This document shows positions 57,325-64,000 of a stretch of 64,000 nucleotides of DNA, piece after piece. A program made the translations under genes and the position numbers. The notes under the pieces were generated by a model that searched no databases, was not told the origin of the DNA, and worked only from the letters and a program-made list of their open reading frames with translations. This DNA comes from Thalassospira lucentensis. Lineage in GTDB: Bacteria > Pseudomonadota > Alphaproteobacteria > Rhodospirillales > Thalassospiraceae. Numbering within the stretch: the first letter of the stretch is position 1; each line of letters opens with the position of its first letter. The stretch spans positions 186,001 to 250,000 of the forward strand of contig NZ_LPVY01000002.1 of the NCBI RefSeq assembly GCF_001613805.1, written 5' to 3'.

Positions 57325-58272
57325 ATGGCTGCTGATGTTGCGGTACCGACCAACTCTGCTACGCTGTGTCGCAAAAACGGGAACACCAAATTGGACATAG
57401 AAGATCTACAAACATTCGTAGAAGTTGCTGATACTGGTGGTGTTACACCCGCCGCGCGTCGGCTTGGCGTGTCCAAGTCTGTCGTCAGTCGGCGGTTGAT
57501 CCGGCTGGAGGCGGAACTTGGCGTTCAGCTTCTGACGCGCTCCACGCGCGGGGCTTCCTTGACCGAAGCCGGGGCCGTGTTCCGCGACCATGCGGCCAAA
57601 GCCTGGGCCGAAATCAACGAGGCAAGGGAAACCCTGCTGCCGACCGGCCAGCTTTGCGGACTTTTGCGGGTTTCCTTACCGCTTTCCTTTGGGCCTGATC
57701 ACTTCGCGCCAATACTGTCGGAAATGGCAAAGCGCTATCCCCTGCTGCATATCCATACCTGTTACAGTGATCACGTCGTCGATCTGATCGAGGGGGGATT
57801 TGATTGCGCCGTGCGCCTTGGACATCTTCAGGATTCCAACCTGATCGCAAGACGTGTCGGACCGATCTATGGAACGGTTGTTGCGAGCCCTGACTATATC
57901 AAAGCGCACGGTGCCCCCGAAACACCGGAAGAATTGCAGTTGCATCAGGCTCTTATGAAGGGAAACGAAGCATGGCAACTTATGGATGGCGACAAAGTCA
58001 TCACGGTTCGCCCGCAAGGCCGCTTCAAGGCCGATAACGGCACAGCACTGGTTGCAGCCGCACTTGCGGGGCTTGGCATCGGCTATCTTCCCGATGGCCT
58101 GATCAGCGATCATATTGCGTCGGGCGCGCTTGTTCCCGTGATGCAACGTTATCCCATTCCACCTGCGGGCATTTATGTTGTCCGCCCGCCATCCCAGCAT
58201 CCCGACAGAAAGGTTCGCGCCCTAACCGACCTTCTGATCGAGTATTGTGGTACGGACGCCCGCATTCAGTAA
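57325..58272 (+). CDS. LysR-family regulator
   Basis: A 315-residue regulator from ATG 57325. The HTH begins at IEDLQTFVEVADTGGVTPAARRLGVSKSVVSRRLIRLE, so a TTG at 57391, which starts right at the family N-terminus, may be the true start (293 residues); a TTG at 57298 is also open. The effector domain (from about residue 110) contains GLCGLLRVSLPLSFG (as GQLCGLLRVSLP). Divergent from the cysteine hydrolase gene, so that is the likely target. Confidence 0.85.
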   Translation: MAADVAVPTNSATLCRKNGNTKLDIEDLQTFVEVADTGGVTPAARRLGVSKSVVSRRLIRLEAELGVQLLTRSTRGASLTEAGAVFRDHAAKAWAEINEARETLLPTGQLCGLLRVSLPLSFGPDHFAPILSEMAKRYPLLHIHTCYSDHVVDLIEGGFDCAVRLGHLQDSNLIARRVGPIYGTVVASPDYIKAHGAPETPEELQLHQALMKGNEAWQLMDGDKVITVRPQGRFKADNGTALVAAALAGLGIGYLPDGLISDHIASGALVPVMQRYPIPPAGIYVVRPPSQHPDRKVRALTDLLIEYCGTDARIQ

Positions 58273-58302
58273 TGCACAGCAGTTTCACAAAGGAGGAAGC
58301 CA

Positions 58303-58695
58303 ATGGACAAAATCACTGGTGGTTGCCTGTGCGGCAAAGTCCGGCTTGTGGCATCCGGAAAGCCATACCGCGTGGGCCTGTGTCATTGCCTTGATTGCCG
58401 GAAACATCACGGCACGCTTTTTCATGCATCGGCGGTTTATCCCGAGGATGCGGTAACAATCGAAGGCGACGTCCGCGATTATCAGGGGCGCTATTTCTGC
58501 CCGACCTGCGGATCATCGGTTTTCGGGCATAGCGGGGATGAAATCGAAGTCAATATCGGGTCGCTTGATGCCCCCGATCAGTTAAAGCCCACCTACGAAC
58601 TTTGGACCATCCGCCGCGAAAACTGGCTGCCTGAATTTCCGCTTGCGAAGCACTATGAACGGGATCGGGAAGGTACGGGTCGTTCGGAAGAATAG
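58303..58695 (+). CDS. GFA (CENP-V) zinc-domain protein, second copy
   Basis: A 130-residue protein with GGCLCGKVRL, CHCLDCRKHHG and YFCPTCGSSVFG, the GFA cysteine set. AAAGGAGG directly before the ATG gives a strong start. It probably shares a transcript with the LysR gene (30-base gap), as the first copy does with the AraC gene. Enzymatic role unproven. Confidence 0.9.
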   Translation: MDKITGGCLCGKVRLVASGKPYRVGLCHCLDCRKHHGTLFHASAVYPEDAVTIEGDVRDYQGRYFCPTCGSSVFGHSGDEIEVNIGSLDAPDQLKPTYELWTIRRENWLPEFPLAKHYERDREGTGRSEE

Positions 58696-58814
58696 CCGCC
58701 CGACAGCTAATTCTGACCATCAGTAAGGATCGCAGGCTAAGTTTTTCATGCTTTGCAAACGATTTTCATGTGCAGCACGTGATACGTGCTGCACAAGATT
58801 AAAGCCGCTTGCAA

Positions 58815-59318
58815 TCAGGCATTTTGCATGGCCGCGACATGTCGTACCAGTTTATCGAGTGTCTGATAACCAAACTCAACGGCACCAAAGCCAATTGTAG
58901 CCTCGCGTTGCTCTTTTGTCGGGTGCAGCTGGCGCAACGTTACGACGGTTTTGCCATCGTTTTGTTCATCGAATGTGACGATGACCCGGAACCGACCGGG
59001 GTCGTTATCCTTGTCCGAACCATGGTCCATTTCCAGCAATTGCGGGGCATCAACCTTCAGAAATACCATCCGATTGTCATAGCGTTTTCCATCTGGTCCC
59101 CAAAAAATGAAACGCCAACGCCCCCCGACACGAATGTCGATTTCCAGTGTTTCGACACCAAAGCCCTCTGGCCCAAACCATTTCGGCAGGTGCTCGGGAT
59201 CGGTCCAGACTTTGAATACCAGTTCTCGCGGCGCTGCAACGACGCGCGACAAGACGATTTCGCGATCACGTGACCAGATATTCAAGGCAACGTTATTTTC
59301 TTGGTTTGCTTGTGTCAT
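58815..59318 (-). CDS. SRPBCC (AHSA1-like) protein
   Basis: A 167-residue START/Bet v1-fold protein of the AHSA1 group: VLSRVVAAPRELVFKVWTDPEHLPKWFGPEGF, then GGRWRFIFWGPDG. It is a typical partner of ArsR regulators and overlaps the ArsR gene by 26 bases, so the two are translated from one message. Ligand unknown. ATG 59318 follows GGAGAAA; the longer frame to 59420 lies inside the ArsR gene. Confidence 0.9.
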   Translation of the reverse strand: MTQANQENNVALNIWSRDREIVLSRVVAAPRELVFKVWTDPEHLPKWFGPEGFGVETLEIDIRVGGRWRFIFWGPDGKRYDNRMVFLKVDAPQLLEMDHGSDKDNDPGRFRVIVTFDEQNDGKTVVTLRQLHPTKEQREATIGFGAVEFGYQTLDKLVRHVAAMQNA

Positions 59319-59658
59319 GTTGTGCTTTCTCCGCATGAAGTTCGAGAGCAAGAGCTTCCATCCGATCCATGCGTCCCTCCCAAATCGCCCGTTGGTCGGC
59401 AAGCCACTTGTTCGTTTCATGCATCGCTTCAGGTTTCAGTTGACAGACCCGCTCGCGCCCCACTTTCTGCGAAGTTACAAGGCCACTTTCTTCGAGAACC
59501 CGGATGTGCTTGAGCAGTGTCGGCAGCGCCATCGGCATCGGTTTAAAAAATTCACCGACCGCGCATTCCCGTTCGCTCAGGCGCATTATGATTGCCCGCC
59601 GAGTGGGATCAGACAGCGCGTGGAAAAGACGATTCAAATGGACATCATGGTTAGTCAT
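59293..59658 (-). CDS. ArsR-family repressor
   Basis: A 121-residue winged-helix regulator: RLFHALSDPTRRAIIMRLSE, GEFFKPMPMALPTLLKHIRVLEESGLV, KVGRERVCQL. There is no metal-binding Cys set, so the signal is probably not a heavy metal. It is first in an ArsR-SRPBCC unit. The upstream region holds nested inverted repeats over the promoter, and the message may lack a leader. Confidence 0.9.
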   Translation of the reverse strand: MTNHDVHLNRLFHALSDPTRRAIIMRLSERECAVGEFFKPMPMALPTLLKHIRVLEESGLVTSQKVGRERVCQLKPEAMHETNKWLADQRAIWEGRMDRMEALALELHAEKAQHDTSKPRK

Positions 59659-59733
59659 ATGGGTAACTATATACCTTCCACATAAGTCGTCAACAATAGT
59701 TACCCATTTAGCTATCTATTGTTGACAACTTAT
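59659..59733 (-). promoter_or_regulatory. Promoter and operators of the ArsR gene
   Basis: Minus-strand promoter TTGACG (59688-59693), 16-base spacer, TATAGT (59666-59671); seven bases separate the -10 from the ATG. Two dyads overlap it: perfect 12-bp arms ATGGGTAACTAT (59659-59670)/ATAGTTACCCAT (59696-59707), and 18-bp arms (59682-59699 and 59716-59733) matching at 17 of 18. Confidence 0.7.
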
Positions 59734-59767
59734 TCTGTATAGACGGGAAATATTGGTGCTGGAAAAA

Positions 59768-59844
59768 TGGTGCGCCCGACAGGATTCGAACCTGTGGCCC
59801 CCAGATTAGGAATCTGGTGCTCTATCCTGCTGAGCTACGGGCGC
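59768..59844 (-). tRNA. tRNA-Arg(CCT)
   Basis: Minus strand. Acceptor stem GCGCCCG/CGGGCGC, anticodon stem CCAGA/TCTGG with loop TTCCTAA giving anticodon CCT (plus-strand AGG at 59808-59810), T loop GGTTCGAATCC, discriminator A and encoded CCA. Confidence 0.97.
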
Positions 59845-59937
59845 ACTTTATCGGCAAGAGGCATTCAATTAGCAGCTTCGATAGCTGCGATCAATCCGGC
59901 AGCGAACCAAATTTCGCCCTTCATTGACCAGAAACGC

Positions 59938-59963
59938 AAAAAGCCCCGCAGATACCGGGGCTT
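59938..59963 (-). terminator. Terminator of pagL
   Basis: AAGCCCCG/CGGGGCTT, an 8-bp perfect stem with a 7-base loop; on the minus strand it runs into TTTTTGCG. It lies 24 bases after the PagL stop. Confidence 0.88.
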
Positions 59964-59986
59964 GGTGCATCGTTCCAAAGCGAAGA

Positions 59987-60511
59987 TCAGTTAAAGATGG
60001 CGTCGATCGGAATCGCATAGGTCAGAGACAGAATTTCCGTACCCGGGTTTTCGTCGCCGATGCTGGCATTCGAAATGTGAGCAATGCCAAGACTCAGACG
60101 TTCGCGGCTGTCAAAGCGGAAGCCGAGCTCAAGGCCCGAACGGAATTCGATCCAGTGACCAAGGTCTTCGCCGTCACCCTGATGATAGGCACCGACCGAG
60201 GTATAGATGCTTGAAACGAAGTGATCGCCCCAAAGCACATCCATCGCAATCCCGCCATAACCGTGTGCCGCCTTGTCGCTGGTGACCATCAAACCGGCAA
60301 TCGGGCGGGCAACGCCAAACATCGCATGCTGGAAACGGTAATCAAGACGGAATTCAGCCGCCTCGTCATCCTGCGTGATATCGACCATACCGGTCGAAAA
60401 TTCCAGCAGGCCGGAATCGTTATTATTTCCAAGAAATTGCTGCGCCTGTGCAGCGCCTGCAAATCCTGCCACCAGAAGCAAGGCAAGGATTTTCCCCAAA
60501 ACCAACCGCAT
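59987..60511 (-). CDS. pagL: Lipid A 3-O-deacylase PagL
   Basis: A 174-residue outer-membrane beta-barrel esterase that removes a 3-O-acyl chain from lipid A. Signal peptide (cleavage near AAQAQ), alternating beta-barrel strands and the catalytic H145-I-S147 in GIAHISNASIGDENPGTE, as in Pseudomonas PagL. AGGGGA before ATG 60511 supports that start; ATG 60535 would add eight residues. Terminator follows. Confidence 0.9.
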   Translation of the reverse strand: MRLVLGKILALLLVAGFAGAAQAQQFLGNNNDSGLLEFSTGMVDITQDDEAAEFRLDYRFQHAMFGVARPIAGLMVTSDKAAHGYGGIAMDVLWGDHFVSSIYTSVGAYHQGDGEDLGHWIEFRSGLELGFRFDSRERLSLGIAHISNASIGDENPGTEILSLTYAIPIDAIFN

Positions 60512-60593
60512 CAACTTAGTCCCCTCTAAGATCATGTCGGGCGTATACTACCCAACCGTATGATATAGACAACAAAACAATGAACCGGCAGTT

Positions 60594-61556
60594 TTAATTT
60601 TTATCAAATCCGGTGCCATTAAAGGAGTTCGTGGCGCGCACAAGTTCACGCACGATCCCCGGCTCACTTGCCGCGTGACCGGCATCCTCAACGATATTCA
60701 TTTCAGCATCCGGCCATGTCGCGAGCAAATCAAACGCGGAAACCGGCGGGCAGACGATGTCATAGCGGCCCTGAATGATCCGGGCGGGCAAATGACGAAT
60801 GCGATCCGTATTCTGAAGTAACTGGTCGGGCGTGAAAAACCCCTTATTGACGAAGTAATGATGCTCCAGCCGCGCCAGCGCAAGTGCGATCCCGTCGCTT
60901 TCGAAATCCTCGACCAGACTGTCATCGGGAAGCAATGTGCAGCAGGTGGCCTCATAGCCCGACCATGCACGCGCCGCGGCAATGGCAGCGGCCTCGCCTT
61001 CCTTGCCGGCAAAGACATCACCAAATCGCTTCAGCAGGGCAGCACTTCCGGGATTGCGATCAAACCCCACAGCCGCAAGGAATTTCTTCTCGGCCTCGGC
61101 AAAGATTTTGCCCATGCCATCCATGAACCAGTCGATTTCCTGATCCCGGCACAGGAATATCCCGCGCAGGACAAAGCCCAAGGCACGTTCCGGATGGGCC
61201 TGTCCGTAAGCCAGCGACAGCGTCGATCCCCACGAACCACCAAAGACCAGCCATTTATCAATACCGCGATCCTCACGAAGGGCTTCGATATCGCCGATCA
61301 GATGGTCGGTCGTATTGTTTTCAAGACTGCCGAACGGACGGGATTTACCGGCACCGCGCTGATCATGCAGGATCACCCGGTATTTTTCGGGATCAAAGAA
61401 GCGCCGCGCATTTGGCGACATCCCGGCACCGGGCCCGCCATGCAGGAAAACCACCGGAATGCCGTCGGGGTTGCCAAGTTCTTCCCAATAGATTTCGTGC
61501 CCATCGGGCCGTTCCAGCCAGCCGGAATAAGCGGGTTCAATCTCGGGATAAAGCAT
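60594..61556 (-). CDS. pip: Proline iminopeptidase
   Basis: A 320-residue alpha/beta-hydrolase that removes N-terminal proline from peptides in the cytoplasm. GGPG (VVFLHGGPGAGMSPNARRFFDP), DQRGAGKSRPF, nucleophile Ser in FGGSWGSTLSL, catalytic Asp in QGRYDIVCPP and His in EDAGHAAS. Length and motifs fit peptidase family S33. AGAGG lies before the ATG. Confidence 0.95.
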   Translation of the reverse strand: MLYPEIEPAYSGWLERPDGHEIYWEELGNPDGIPVVFLHGGPGAGMSPNARRFFDPEKYRVILHDQRGAGKSRPFGSLENNTTDHLIGDIEALREDRGIDKWLVFGGSWGSTLSLAYGQAHPERALGFVLRGIFLCRDQEIDWFMDGMGKIFAEAEKKFLAAVGFDRNPGSAALLKRFGDVFAGKEGEAAAIAAARAWSGYEATCCTLLPDDSLVEDFESDGIALALARLEHHYFVNKGFFTPDQLLQNTDRIRHLPARIIQGRYDIVCPPVSAFDLLATWPDAEMNIVEDAGHAASEPGIVRELVRATNSFNGTGFDKN

Positions 61557-61629
61557 TGGGGAGCCTCTTGGAATCTATCGTCCCATTCTTCTACACGTCT
61601 AAAGTGTTATTGGACAAGTCCAAAGCCGT

Positions 61630-62574
61630 TTACGGCTGACCGACAGACTGTTCCACACACAGGGACGCCGGATTGGCGAGTTCAAGATAGGGGCCACCGC
61701 GGTCTTCGATCAGGCCGCGGACCCGGATTTTCCGGCCAATCCAGTCTTCCATATGCTGCCCGGTGGCGGCGATGACGTTACGACGGTCGCGGTCGATCAT
61801 CACGGTGAAATCGTCGCGCCAGTTGGAACCGAAATTAAGATAACTGCGCCATTCCCGGTCTTCGATACGTTCAAGAATCCCGTCAATCACCGCAAACCGC
61901 CCGATGGCCTGCGCGGCATCGGGCAGATCACCCGCCAGCCCCGATGAACCGGCATAATGGTAAGCCGGGTTTTGGCTGCTCGCCCAAAGTCCGGCCTGCT
62001 GCGTCATGGCGGATTGTTCGGCTTTAATCAGGGTATCAATCGGGCGGTCGCCTTCGGGCAGAAGGATCACAAGCCCCTGTTCCAGAAGCTTTTCCTGCCA
62101 CAACCCGCCTGCGTTATCCTGCATGTCGGCGACGTGACGCCCGGCAAAATCCGGATTCTGGCCATATGCGACGAGGCCGGTGATGGTATTGGCTGTGCCC
62201 TTCATCAACACAAGCGCGGCATTTTCAAATTCCGGCACAAAGGCGATATCGGCCAGACGCCATAGGATATCGGCCTGCGCGGCTGTGATCAGAGCATCAA
62301 CAGCATCAAACCTTGCCATTCGGACCGGCATGACAGGAAGATCACCGCCACGCGCTCCAGCGACAACCCCATCAGCATTGGCCACGTCAATTTTGGCAGA
62401 ACCAAAGTCAGGGCCACATATCCATTCCTGTGCATGCGCGGGGGTGGACGTGACTGCAATCAGGGATGCCGCAAACAGGCACCCTGCAACACGAACAGCA
62501 AAGTTCGCCGCAAAATTTCCCGATTTTTGCGAATATGTTTGATTGCTGCAAGATATTGATTGGCAAGCCAACAC
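61630..62574 (-). CDS. Secreted SNase-like (thermonuclease-fold) protein
   Basis: A 314-residue secreted protein with a hydrophobic signal region ending near STPAHAQ. The middle (LEQGLVILLPEGDRPIDTLIKAEQSAMTQQAGLWA) follows the staphylococcal-nuclease pattern but without clear catalytic Arg/Glu residues. The C-terminus (AVIDGILERIEDREWRSYLNFGSNWRDDFTV...IGRKIRVRGLIEDRGGPYLEL) has an OB-like look. Start uncertain: GTG 62574 and TTG 62571 are both open. It may bind rather than cut nucleic acid. Confidence 0.65.
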   Translation of the reverse strand: MLACQSISCSNQTYSQKSGNFAANFAVRVAGCLFAASLIAVTSTPAHAQEWICGPDFGSAKIDVANADGVVAGARGGDLPVMPVRMARFDAVDALITAAQADILWRLADIAFVPEFENAALVLMKGTANTITGLVAYGQNPDFAGRHVADMQDNAGGLWQEKLLEQGLVILLPEGDRPIDTLIKAEQSAMTQQAGLWASSQNPAYHYAGSSGLAGDLPDAAQAIGRFAVIDGILERIEDREWRSYLNFGSNWRDDFTVMIDRDRRNVIAATGQHMEDWIGRKIRVRGLIEDRGGPYLELANPASLCVEQSVGQP

Positions 62575-62651
62575 GCGCTACCACATCGTAAGGGATAAAA
62601 TGGCGTTTCCGGCAAAGGATACGCATCGCGGGCATAAGAGGAAAGACTTCA

Positions 62652-64000
62652 ATGAGCTGGCTTTTTCATCGCAAGACAAGACGATTGGCAACCGCCATTG
62701 GCGCACTTGGCCTGATTGCCGCCCTTGCGGGTTGCTCGACCAATCGTGCAACAGGCGAAGACAGCTTTACCGCCTTTATGTCCCCCGAGCAGGAAAAACA
62801 GGTCGGTGCCGAGGAACATCCGAAGATCGTCCGCGAGTTTGGCGGCGATTATGATGAAAAAGACCTGCAAAGCTATGTCACGGAAATCGGCAACAAGCTG
62901 GTGGCAGTATCCGAGGCACCGGATGAAAAATTCACCTTTACCGTGCTTGATTCACAGGTGATCAACGCCTTTGCACTGCCTGGCGGCTATGTCTATATCA
63001 CCCGTGGTCTGGCGGGACTTGCCTCGAACGAGGCGGAGCTTGCCGGGGTTCTGGCCCACGAAATCGGCCATGTGGTCGCCCGCCATTCCGCCCAGCGTTA
63101 CAGCCGCGGTGTCCTGACACAAATCCTTGCCGGGGGACTATCGGCTGCCCTTGGCAGTGGTGCGGGCGATATCGTTGGTGCCGGGGCGAATGCCTATCTG
63201 AAGTCGTTTTCGCGCGAACATGAATTTGAGGCCGACATGCTGGGCGTGCGTTACATCACGCGCGCCGGATATGACCCGGAAGGCATGGCATCTTTCCTGA
63301 AAAAACTGCGTGCCCATTCGCGCCTGCAGGCGAAGCTGGCCGGACGGTCACCCGACGAAATCGATCAGTTTGATTTCATGGCTACCCACCCACGCACCCT
63401 TGACCGGATCGAGCAGGCCCACAAAGCCGCCAACGTGACCCCGGTCGCCAATCCCGAAGTCGGCAGCGTGCGTTATATGCGTGCGATTGACGGTATTATT
63501 TATGGTGATGGCCCGGATAACGGTTATGTGCGGGGCACTGCCTTTATCCATGTGCCGCTTGATTTCCGCTTTGACGTGCCCGACGGATTTTCAATGATCA
63601 ACCAGCCCGATGCCGTCATCGCCCAGGATGACGGCGGCGCGCAGATCGTGTTTGAAGGGGCGCCAAAGGCCAAGGGTGTCGGACTTGATCAATATCTGGC
63701 ACGTGGTTTTTCCAGCAAGATCGCGATTACCAATATCGAGAATATTGATATCAACGGTCAGGAAGCCGCCACCGGCTATGCCGACGTCAATCTGAATTCC
63801 GGCGGGAAGGCGCGCCTGCGTGTGGTCGTGATCCGGCACGGCGAAAACGCCTATCAGTTCCTGTTCATCACACCACTTAATAAGGTCGATGATTATAACG
63901 TGGCGTTACGCCGCACGACGTACAGCTTCCGGCCGCTCACCCGCGAGGAACAGCAGAAATTCCATCCGCTGCGGATCAAGGTGCGCGCGGTGAACCCGGA
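62652..64000 (+). CDS. M48-family metallopeptidase lipoprotein (partial)
   Basis: Continues past the window; about 449 codons are visible. Signal sequence with lipobox LAGC (Cys28). Zinc motif H136-E-I-G-H140 in LAHEIGHVVARH and distal ligand E191 in REHEFEAD, the RxxExxAD form. A C-terminal region (from about 280) matches the non-TPR domain of such lipoproteins, similar to LoiP/BepA relatives in outer-membrane quality control. GAGGAAA nine bases before the ATG. Absent from the small-frame list because it lacks a stop in the window. Confidence 0.92.
   Translation, partial: MSWLFHRKTRRLATAIGALGLIAALAGCSTNRATGEDSFTAFMSPEQEKQVGAEEHPKIVREFGGDYDEKDLQSYVTEIGNKLVAVSEAPDEKFTFTVLDSQVINAFALPGGYVYITRGLAGLASNEAELAGVLAHEIGHVVARHSAQRYSRGVLTQILAGGLSAALGSGAGDIVGAGANAYLKSFSREHEFEADMLGVRYITRAGYDPEGMASFLKKLRAHSRLQAKLAGRSPDEIDQFDFMATHPRTLDRIEQAHKAANVTPVANPEVGSVRYMRAIDGIIYGDGPDNGYVRGTAFIHVPLDFRFDVPDGFSMINQPDAVIAQDDGGAQIVFEGAPKAKGVGLDQYLARGFSSKIAITNIENIDINGQEAATGYADVNLNSGGKARLRVVVIRHGENAYQFLFITPLNKVDDYNVALRRTTYSFRPLTREEQQKFHPLRIKVRAVNP

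Noticed and set aside
59767-59994. ORF starting MVRPTGFEPVAPRLG over tRNA-Arg
   Set aside because: Artefact of translating the complement of tRNA-Arg(CCT).

Overview
The window looks like chromosomal DNA of an alphaproteobacterium, most likely a marine member of the Rhodospirillales close to Thalassospira. This is an inference from gene content, not a database match. It rests on GcrA (found only in alphaproteobacteria), a MutL that keeps the endonuclease motif of MutH-less bacteria, the rplU-rpmA-obgE-proB cluster, a DUF3035 lipoprotein gene beside lspA-ileS-ribF, and PomA/B-like motor genes. Genes are dense and moderately GC-rich. One AT-rich patch next to tRNA-Ser looks acquired. No rRNA, CRISPR array, prophage or insertion sequence was seen.

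Layout. 1-5000: a glycosyltransferase tail, an XRE regulator, a left-handed beta-helix protein, and proB, obgE, rpmA and rplU on the minus strand. 5006-7100: tRNA-Ser(CGA), then an AT-rich gene for a GT-C-like membrane protein. 7130-11825: MntR, divergent from a manganese-type ABC transporter (mntABCD) that ends in a 32-codon ORF behind a very strong ribosome binding site. 11880-15000: a secreted HEVRH protein, a siderophore-interacting flavoprotein and an acetyltransferase. 15024-18430: a foldable leader, motA, motB and a pseudo-receiver/pentapeptide protein. 18438-28542 (minus strand): mutL, a pair of M16 peptidases (one active, one not), the DUF3035 lipoprotein, lspA, ileS and ribF.

28700-40800: an MFS exporter behind a SoxR-like box, a MaoC hydratase, a methyltransferase, a membrane hydroxylase, an M23 peptidase, an MHYT-GGDEF-EAL protein, several small proteins, a Nudix hydrolase, NnrU and GcrA. 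40800-47650: a periplasmic nucleotidase, an MFS/AraC divergent pair, a GFA protein, a DMT exporter and a ketopantoate reductase. 47700-51340: a glutaryl-CoA module with a CoA-transferase, gcdH and a divergent LysR gene over a perfect palindrome. 51353-53961: an unrecognised, translationally coupled two-gene operon. 54237-59660: a homogentisate-dioxygenase-like protein, two cysteine-hydrolase paralogs, a LysR regulator, a GFA protein and an ArsR/SRPBCC pair. 59768-64000: tRNA-Arg(CCT), PagL, proline iminopeptidase, an SNase-like protein and an M48 lipoprotein peptidase cut by the window edge.

Most of the window is housekeeping or ordinary accessory metabolism. The points I would look at first are the foldable RNA ahead of motAB, the degenerate receiver with pentapeptide repeats behind motB, the extra C-terminal domain of MntC together with the small ORF behind mntD, the nested operators over a probably leaderless ArsR promoter, and the unknown operon at 51353-53961.
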